Source: Henriciella sp. (GTDB taxonomy: Bacteria; Pseudomonadota; Alphaproteobacteria; Caulobacterales; Hyphomonadaceae). Taken from it: a stretch of DNA of 64,000 bases. Of the stretch, positions 58,580 through 64,000 are shown in pieces; within the stretch, counting starts at the first letter, position 1, and each line of letters starts with the position of its first letter. The position numbers and the translations under genes were made by a program. The notes beneath the pieces were generated by a model that was not told the DNA's origin, searched no databases, and worked only from the letters and a program-made list of their open reading frames with translations. The stretch spans positions 62,001 to 126,000 of the forward strand of contig JASJAO010000005.1 of the NCBI GenBank assembly GCA_030066975.1, given 5' to 3'.

Positions 58580-59050
58580 ATGACAAACCGACCAGAAAAA
58601 GGCGATAAAGCACCTGACATTACCCTTCCCGCAACCGGCGAAACGGACATCAATTTAGGCCGTCCAGCCGACAAGGGGCATGTGGTCTTCTTCTATCCAA
58701 AGGACAATACCAAAGGGTGTACAACCGAAGCGATCGATTTCACCTCGCTCAAACCGCAATTTGAAAAACTGGGTTTCGGCATTGTCGGTGTCTCAAAAGA
58801 CAGTTTGAAGTCGCATGCCAATTTTCAGACCAAACAGTCCCTGGAGATCCCGCTCGCGTCAGACCCCGACGGTGCAGCTTGTGAGGCCTTTGGTGTCTGG
58901 GTTGAGAAGAGCATGTACGGCAAGACCTATATGGGGATTGAACGCTCGACCTTCCTGATTCTTGCCGACGGAACCATCGCTGAAGCGTGGCGCAAGGTCC
59001 GCGTAAAGGGTCATGCGGAGACTGTTTTGGAGGCAGCCAAAGCGGTGTGA
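58580..59050 (+). CDS. bcp: Thioredoxin-dependent thiol peroxidase (Bcp type)
   Basis: Reduces hydroperoxides. The 156-residue peroxiredoxin has its peroxidatic Cys in NTKGCTTEA and a C-terminal MGIERSTFLILADG segment. Atypical 2-Cys Bcp proteins have a second Cys five residues later; here that position is Ile (CTTEAI). It is therefore 1-Cys-like unless a distant Cys (SDPDGAACEAF) resolves. It follows the divergent AsmA gene by 81 bp. Confidence 0.92.
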   Translation: MTNRPEKGDKAPDITLPATGETDINLGRPADKGHVVFFYPKDNTKGCTTEAIDFTSLKPQFEKLGFGIVGVSKDSLKSHANFQTKQSLEIPLASDPDGAACEAFGVWVEKSMYGKTYMGIERSTFLILADGTIAEAWRKVRVKGHAETVLEAAKAV

Positions 59051-59237
59051 GACCAATACCAAGTCAAATGAAAACTCTTTAAGGCGATTTTTACGAAACT
59101 GCTGCATTTCTAATGATTAAACGGCAATTCGGGGCTTTCCGATCCGTTCAGAATGAGGTTACTGTGGCCCTTCACCAATCGATCCCTTGCAGCCTTCCCC
59201 AGCTGGTAAGATCGTCATTACGGATAGGTGCGGTAGA

Positions 59238-60443
59238 ATGAAAGCAGTTGAAAAGGTTTCTGACCTCGTCAGAAATTGGTTTCCTGAGAGACAGATATAT
59301 CACCGTAGCGGGGGCACGGTTCGATATTTCACCATTTCTTCCCCACAGCAGATGATGCTGGCCGGTGCCGCTTTGGCGCTGGTATGTTGGTCCCTTTTTG
59401 CGACAGCATCCGTGCTGTTCAGTATGGGAAGTTCGAAGAATTTCGTTGCCGATGATGAGGTTCACAAGCTCGAACGCTGGGTCCAGGAACTGCGCGCGCG
59501 CGACACACTTTCAACTGACCAACTCGCCCAACGCACAGAAGCCTTCCAAGACGCGACGCTGGATTTTGAGCGGCGCCACCAAACGCTGGCGGCGATGCTC
59601 AATGCCCTCAAGAATGGCGACCAGCTGGAAGTTTCAACTCTGAGAGGGGACTCAGCCCCCTTGCTGGTCACCGCCTCTATCGATGAGGCTGATGCCCGAC
59701 AATCTCAGGAGATTGAAGAAGCCTCCGCCGACCTGCCTCAAGTCGGTCTCAGCGGCCAGGTTGCCAACATTCGTTCCGAACAGCAGGAATTTCTCGACGA
59801 GATCGAAGAAATGGCGGTTGAACGTGCCGAGTCAGCACGCGGTGTTCTGCGGCTTACGAAAGTGGGGGCCGGGCGCATCACCAGCGGCGAGAATATGGGC
59901 GGCCCGGAGATCACATTTGCCAGCCTTGTCTCAGGGGATTTCAAAACACCGGAAGAGGCACAATTTGCCGGCCGTGTAGCCCAGGTCGCCGCGCGCATGG
60001 AAGAAGCGCGCTATTTTGAAGGCCTCGTGGATAAGCTTCCGCTCGCCACACCAATTGGAATTCCATCTCGGATCACATCGCCTTTCGGGATGCGGACGGA
60101 CCCTATTCGCAAACGCCCCTCCTGGCATGGCGGTATCGATATGGGCGCAGGTTGGAATGCGCCAATCATTGCGGCCGGTCCCGGCAAGGTGATTTATGCC
60201 GGCACCAAATCCGGCTATGGGCGCGTTGTTGATGTCGATCACGGGCAAGGTTTTGTCTCGCGTTATGCTCATTTAAACAAAATTCTGGCAAAGCGGGGGC
60301 AGACAGTCGCAATTGGTGATAAATTGGGTACAATGGGATCGTCCGGGCGCAGCACCGGACCCCATCTTCACTATGAGGTCTTGTTCCACGGCAAGCCTTA
60401 CAATCCGGTAGAGTTCATTAAGGCAGGAAAGCATGTTTACTAA
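59238..60443 (+). CDS. M23 metallopeptidase (LmdC-type) paired with bactofilin
   Basis: A 401-residue inner-membrane peptidoglycan hydrolase. A short cytoplasmic N-terminus is followed by one transmembrane helix (about 50-72), a coiled-coil-rich periplasmic linker (about 90-245) and the LytM domain. Zinc ligands H297 and D301 (WHGGIDMG) and H376-L-H378 are present, indicating an active enzyme. ATG 59238 was chosen; the frame from 59187 adds 17 unneeded residues. It overlaps the bactofilin gene, an arrangement described in stalked alphaproteobacteria where bactofilin positions an M23 peptidase for morphogenesis. Confidence 0.9.
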   Translation: MKAVEKVSDLVRNWFPERQIYHRSGGTVRYFTISSPQQMMLAGAALALVCWSLFATASVLFSMGSSKNFVADDEVHKLERWVQELRARDTLSTDQLAQRTEAFQDATLDFERRHQTLAAMLNALKNGDQLEVSTLRGDSAPLLVTASIDEADARQSQEIEEASADLPQVGLSGQVANIRSEQQEFLDEIEEMAVERAESARGVLRLTKVGAGRITSGENMGGPEITFASLVSGDFKTPEEAQFAGRVAQVAARMEEARYFEGLVDKLPLATPIGIPSRITSPFGMRTDPIRKRPSWHGGIDMGAGWNAPIIAAGPGKVIYAGTKSGYGRVVDVDHGQGFVSRYAHLNKILAKRGQTVAIGDKLGTMGSSGRSTGPHLHYEVLFHGKPYNPVEFIKAGKHVY

Positions 60444-60939
60444 AACAAAGTCCGACACTCCAAGTTTCTCACCTGCCCAGGATGCCGTTCGCGGCGCATC
60501 GACCAAACCCGCCGCCCGTGTCGGGGCCTCGATTCTTTGCTCTGACGTTCAGATCGTTGGGTCCATCAAATCAGAGGGCGCGCTTCAAATCGACGGGACA
60601 GTCGAGGGTGACGTATCCGCTGGCGACGTCACCATAGGGTCCACCGGAAAGATCATTGGTGAAATCAAAGCAGAAACCCTGCGCGTCAAAGGTGAAATCA
60701 AGGGCTCTGTTCGCGCCAAGAAAGTTGAGCTGGAGACTGGCGCGTCAGTGCTCGGCGACATCTATCACGCTGCGCTGATCATCCAACCGGATGCGGCATT
60801 TGAAGGCCAGGTGAAGCGGCAGGAAGACCCACTCAAAGACGCAGCGCCGAAAGCCGCTGCGCCTTCAAGCGGTCTCACAAGCTCTACAACCCCGATGGCG
60901 GCTTCAAACCCGGCCCTCGGCCCGAGCGGCAACGCCTAA
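60433..60939 (+). CDS. Bactofilin (polymer-forming cytoskeletal protein)
   Basis: A 168-residue bactofilin. The central beta-helical domain (about 38-125) shows repeated short hydrophobic turns (GSIKSEGALQIDGTVEGDV, GKIIGEIKAETLRVKGEIKG) and is bracketed by disordered Ala/Pro/Ser-rich ends. It forms membrane-associated filaments that locally direct peptidoglycan synthesis. The overlap with the M23 gene (11 bp) implies co-translation. The terminator directly downstream ends this transcript. Confidence 0.94.
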   Translation: MFTKTKSDTPSFSPAQDAVRGASTKPAARVGASILCSDVQIVGSIKSEGALQIDGTVEGDVSAGDVTIGSTGKIIGEIKAETLRVKGEIKGSVRAKKVELETGASVLGDIYHAALIIQPDAAFEGQVKRQEDPLKDAAPKAAAPSSGLTSSTTPMAASNPALGPSGNA

Positions 60940-60970
60940 GGCCTGTCTGGTTTCAAACAAGTTAGAGAAG

Positions 60971-60997
60971 GCCAGCCTTAGCCGGGCTGGCTTTTTT
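60971..60997. terminator. Rho-independent terminator after bactofilin
   Basis: GCCAGCC (60971-60977) and GGCTGGC (60985-60991) form a perfect seven-base-pair stem with a seven-base loop, directly followed by six T (60992-60997). It lies between the bactofilin stop and the prfB stop, so it ends the M23-bactofilin transcript on the plus strand. Confidence 0.9.
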
Positions 60998-61001
60998 GCA
61001 T

Positions 61002-62115
61002 CTATTCGGCGTTGGCCGTGTCTTCGCCCAGCGCGTGCGACAAGGCGGCGCTCAAGAATGGTGTCAGGTCCCCATCAAGTACACCACTCGTATCGGATGT
61101 CTCGTGATTGGTCCGCAGGTCTTTGATCAGCTGATAGGGCTGCAAGACGTAAGATCTGATCTGATGCCCCCAGCCGATTTCGGTTTTGGAATCGTGGCTG
61201 TCTTTCACCGCCTGCTCACGGCGCTGAAGTTCCATCTCGTACAGCCGGGACCGTAACATCTCCCAGGCAGCCGCGCGGTTCTGGTGCTGTGAGCGGCCCG
61301 ATTGGCAGGCCACAGCGATGCCGGTTGGTTCATGCGTCAGGCGCACAGCGGAATCTGTCTTGTTGACGTGCTGACCGCCCTTGCCAGAGGCACGATAGGT
61401 ATCGGTGCGGACATCCGACGGGTCGATATCCACGTCAATCGAGTCATCGATCACAGGGGAGATGGCCACCGAGGCAAAGGACGTATGACGGCGCGCTGAA
61501 CTGTCATAGGGCGAAATGCGAACCAGGCGGTGCACTCCCTGCTCCGACTTCAACCAGCCATAGGCGTTCTCGCCTTTGACCAGCAAAGTCGCGGATTTGA
61601 TGCCGGCCTCTTCGCCTTCATGGCTTTCGACTTCTTCGACCTTATAGCCCGCCTTTTCCGACCAACGGACATACATCCGGCGCAGCATGGCGGCCCAGTC
61701 CTGGCTTTCAGTCCCCCCTGCCCCGGCATTGATGTTGATATAGCAGTCATTGCCGTCGACTTCGCCAGACAGAAGCGCTTCGAGTTCAGCCTTCTCGGCC
61801 TTCTCCATCGCCGCGCGCAGGGCTGTTTCGACGTCGCTGAGCATCTCCTCATCGCCTTCGGCAAGCTCTAGCAATTCGAGGCCGTCGGCCGCCTCACGTT
61901 CCAACGCTTCAACCGTCTGCATTCCGGTCTCCAGGCGCTGACGTTCAGCCATCAATTTGCGGGCGTCTTCAGGGTTATCCCAAAAGTCCGGACGCTCGGA
62001 TAAAGCGTTCAGCTCATCCAGTCTTTTCGTGGCGACGTCCCAGTCAAAGACGCCTCCTCAGCAGTTCCGTCGACTGCTTGATCTGTTCGGCCATAGCCAG
62101 AATTTCAGCGGACAT
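61002..62115 (-). CDS. prfB: Peptide chain release factor 2 with programmed +1 frameshift
   Basis: RF2 (370 residues after frameshifting) ends translation at UGA and UAA codons. The ORF opens at ATG 62115, reads 23 codons, and meets in-frame TGA at 62044-62046. Immediately before it is CTT TGA C with AGG AGG three codons upstream. That is the classic self-regulatory +1 frameshift site; slipping to the +1 frame (GAC at 62043-62045) joins the long frame to 61002. The GGQ peptidyl-hydrolase motif is at about 246-248 ([10 protein letters not shown]), and the stop-codon-reading tripeptide is SPY (201-203) rather than SPF. It lies downstream of mrcA. Confidence 0.97.
62039..62062 (-). promoter_or_regulatory. 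Programmed +1 ribosomal frameshift site of prfB
   Basis: Reading the minus strand: an internal Shine-Dalgarno-like AGGAGG, a three-base spacer, then CTT, TGA and C. The TGA at 62044-62046 is the stop that RF2 itself recognises, so low RF2 causes slippage and more RF2. This autoregulation is well described in E. coli prfB. Confidence 0.95.
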
Positions 62116-62168
62116 AACGTTCCTCAATCAGAGTCAGGCGGCTTGAATGGCGGTCTTTGATGGCCGCG

Positions 62169-64000
62169 TCAATAAATGTCGTCGAGATTTTCGTCGACAA
62201 GGTCTTCCTCAAGGATTTCGCCTGTTTCGGGATCCAGTTCCGGGATGGTCGGGCGATCAAAGATGCTGCTATTGGTGCCTGACAAGGACAGTGTTTCTTC
62301 CTGCGCAAACACCATTCCGGGTTCGGTGCCTGGGCGGAACGCTTCCAGAATGATCTCAGAGGCGCCAGCGGTTGGCAGCTGGCCTGTGCGGGCATCCACT
62401 TCCACCAGTCGAACACCGGGCGGGATGCGGAATGGCAGCGCCGGAACATCAGCGAGCGCGCGTTCCATGAATTCAGTATAGACCACACCGGCAACGCTGC
62501 CGCCGCCTTCATTCTCACCCAGAGAACGCGGCTCATCAAAGCCCATCCAGATCCCGACGACGAGGTCTGGCGAGAAGCCAAACATCAGGGCATCGACATA
62601 ATCATTGGTTGTACCGGTTTTGGCTGCGAGCGGCTTGCCGACGCGTTGGGCCCGGCGGCCTGTACCACGCGCGACAACGCCTTCCAGCATGTGCACAATC
62701 TGATACGCGATGATCGGATCAATCAGCTGTTCCCGATTGTCTGGAAGGACCGGCGGTCCGCTGCCGTCCCAAGCGTCGGCAACACAGCCCTGACAGGCCC
62801 GCTCATCATGCTTGTAGAGGGTAACACCATTGCGATCCTGAATCCGGTCCAGCAGCGTTGGCGTCACTTCCTTGCCGCCATTCACAAAGGCTGCATAGGC
62901 TTTTGATAGGCGCCACGGCGTGGTCTCACCGGAGCCCAATGACATGGCCGGATACGGCGGCAGGTTGTCATAGACCCCGAACCGTTCGGCCAGTTCCGAT
63001 ACCGCTTCCATGCCGATATCGGTCGCAACGCGCGCGGTGACCTGATTATAGGATTTCTCCAGCGCCACGCGCATGGTGACTTCGCCATAAGACAGGCCTT
63101 CGGAATAGTTCTCCGGTTTCCAGACCTCGCCGGTGGCGTCATCATAATACACATAAGGCGAGTCGAGGATCCGGGTGCCCGGTGTGTAGCCGCGCTCAAG
63201 CGCCGAGGCATAAACAAACGGCTTGAATGAGGACCCAGGCTGGCGCCGGGCCTGGGTTACGCGGTTGAACGGGCTTTTGAAGAAGGAATATCCGCCCATC
63301 ATAGCCAGGACGCGACCCGTATGAGGATCGAGCGCGATCAGCGCGCCTTCGATCTTTGGAATCTGTTTCAGCTCCGCCTGCCCGGTCGGCACCATGATCG
63401 GTTCGGAAATCAGCCGAGTGACGTCATCGTCTGCCGGATCACCTTCAACATTGGCCCCGGCTTCAGTCGCATTAAGCTGACGGCGTGTCACCGCGGCGAG
63501 CACGACATCGCCCGGGCGAAGACCAGTGGACTGATCGCTGCGCACATAGGTGTTGGCCCATTCCATATCCTCAGACGGGATCGTGGTTTCAGCGCCATCG
63601 GCAAGCACAACCTGCGCGCCACCGCTATTGACACCGATGATCATGGCAGGTTCCCAGGTGCCATAGCCGCCCGGCAGGGTCAGGGCGTTCATCTGCTCCA
63701 TGACATCGCTCGCAGACACGTCCAGGCTCGCAATCGGGCCGCGATACTCGTAACGGCGGTCATAGGTTTCCAAGCCGATCTGCAACGCTTCCTGGGCGGC
63801 GAGTTGCAGTTTGGTGTCGATCGTAGTGCGAATGGAAAGACCGCTTTCCTCCAGCCCGTCCTCGCCATAGCGCTCAATCAGTTGCTTGCGCAGCTCTTGA
63901 ACGAAATAGGTTGCCGCCGCATAAGCCGGCCCGCGCAGGCGCCGTGTCGTAGTCAGCTGTTTCTGACGCGCTTCCTCGGCCTGCTCCTCGGTAATGTAGC
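62169..64000 (-). CDS. mrcA: Penicillin-binding protein 1A, 5' end off window
   Basis: Bifunctional class A PBP (glycosyltransferase/transpeptidase) involved in peptidoglycan synthesis. Only the C-terminal 610 or so residues are present; the frame is open to base 64000, so the N-terminus and most of the glycosyltransferase domain are missing. An OB-like insert is followed by the transpeptidase active sites: SSFK (RQPGSSFKPF), SYN and KTGTT. The C-terminal tail is acidic and Glu/Asp-rich (DPETGEILEEDLVDEN). mrcA immediately upstream of prfB is the usual alphaproteobacterial order. Confidence 0.95.
   Translation of the reverse strand, partial: YITEEQAEEARQKQLTTTRRLRGPAYAAATYFVQELRKQLIERYGEDGLEESGLSIRTTIDTKLQLAAQEALQIGLETYDRRYEYRGPIASLDVSASDVMEQMNALTLPGGYGTWEPAMIIGVNSGGAQVVLADGAETTIPSEDMEWANTYVRSDQSTGLRPGDVVLAAVTRRQLNATEAGANVEGDPADDDVTRLISEPIMVPTGQAELKQIPKIEGALIALDPHTGRVLAMMGGYSFFKSPFNRVTQARRQPGSSFKPFVYASALERGYTPGTRILDSPYVYYDDATGEVWKPENYSEGLSYGEVTMRVALEKSYNQVTARVATDIGMEAVSELAERFGVYDNLPPYPAMSLGSGETTPWRLSKAYAAFVNGGKEVTPTLLDRIQDRNGVTLYKHDERACQGCVADAWDGSGPPVLPDNREQLIDPIIAYQIVHMLEGVVARGTGRRAQRVGKPLAAKTGTTNDYVDALMFGFSPDLVVGIWMGFDEPRSLGENEGGGSVAGVVYTEFMERALADVPALPFRIPPGVRLVEVDARTGQLPTAGASEIILEAFRPGTEPGMVFAQEETLSLSGTNSSIFDRPTIPELDPETGEILEEDLVDENLDDIY

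Overview
This window is a chromosomal segment of a moderately GC-rich alphaproteobacterium. It is most like a stalked/budding Hyphomonadaceae member (Caulobacterales/Rhodobacterales). The evidence is the nuoA-N operon running straight into birA-coaX-rnj-mce-DUF1467, the mrcA-prfB pair, NuoE with a fused C-terminal helix-hairpin-helix domain, the anmK/tyrS divergent pair and a bactofilin/M23 pair. This taxonomic call is an inference from synteny and protein character; no marker comparison was run.

Layout. 1-6100 (mostly minus strand): an SDR truncated by the window edge, a TerB-like membrane protein, a YjbR protein (+), a lipoprotein-type quinohaemoprotein alcohol dehydrogenase, then an overlapping DUF350 / membrane-anchored trypsin-like protease / pyrF operon. 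6147-11549: 3-hydroxybutyrate dehydrogenase, a small accessory island (DUF1851 immunity-like protein and a zinc-ribbon membrane protein) with palindromic repeats, uvrC, a small membrane protein and an aspartate aminotransferase. 11550-35715 (all minus): one long block transcribed nuoA to nuoN, birA, coaX, rnj, mce, DUF1467, mutL, a HAD phosphatase and a PAS-GGDEF diguanylate cyclase. Four non-nuo genes sit inside the Complex I operon.

35826-43319: an AT-richer lipoprotein gene between imperfect direct repeats, an FAD amine-oxidase-like protein, tRNA-Phe(GAA), a sphingosine-1-phosphate-lyase-like PLP enzyme, an SDR with a divergent LysR regulator, and ilvE. 43374-48272: a MarR / OmpR-type regulator pair, then two AT-rich accessory genes, an FkbM methyltransferase and an EnvZ-like histidine kinase. 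The kinase and regulator look like a two-component pair split by an insertion. 48266-53270: DUF1905 protein, TetR/COQ9-like protein, proC, cytochrome P450, YbjN protein and anmK. 53322-64000: tyrS, a PilZ protein, a large AsmA/DUF3971 protein, a Bcp-type peroxiredoxin, an M23 peptidase and bactofilin pair with a clear terminator, prfB with a programmed +1 frameshift, and a PBP1A gene that runs off the right edge.

How they work together: respiration (Complex I with its cofactor and RNA-turnover neighbours), DNA repair (uvrC, mutL), cell-envelope and morphogenesis functions (PBP1A, M23/bactofilin, AsmA, anmK, FkbM) and amino-acid metabolism dominate. The accessory material is small and scattered: three AT-richer insertions, two of them with immunity-protein character. 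No CRISPR array, prophage, transposase or complete defence system was recognised.
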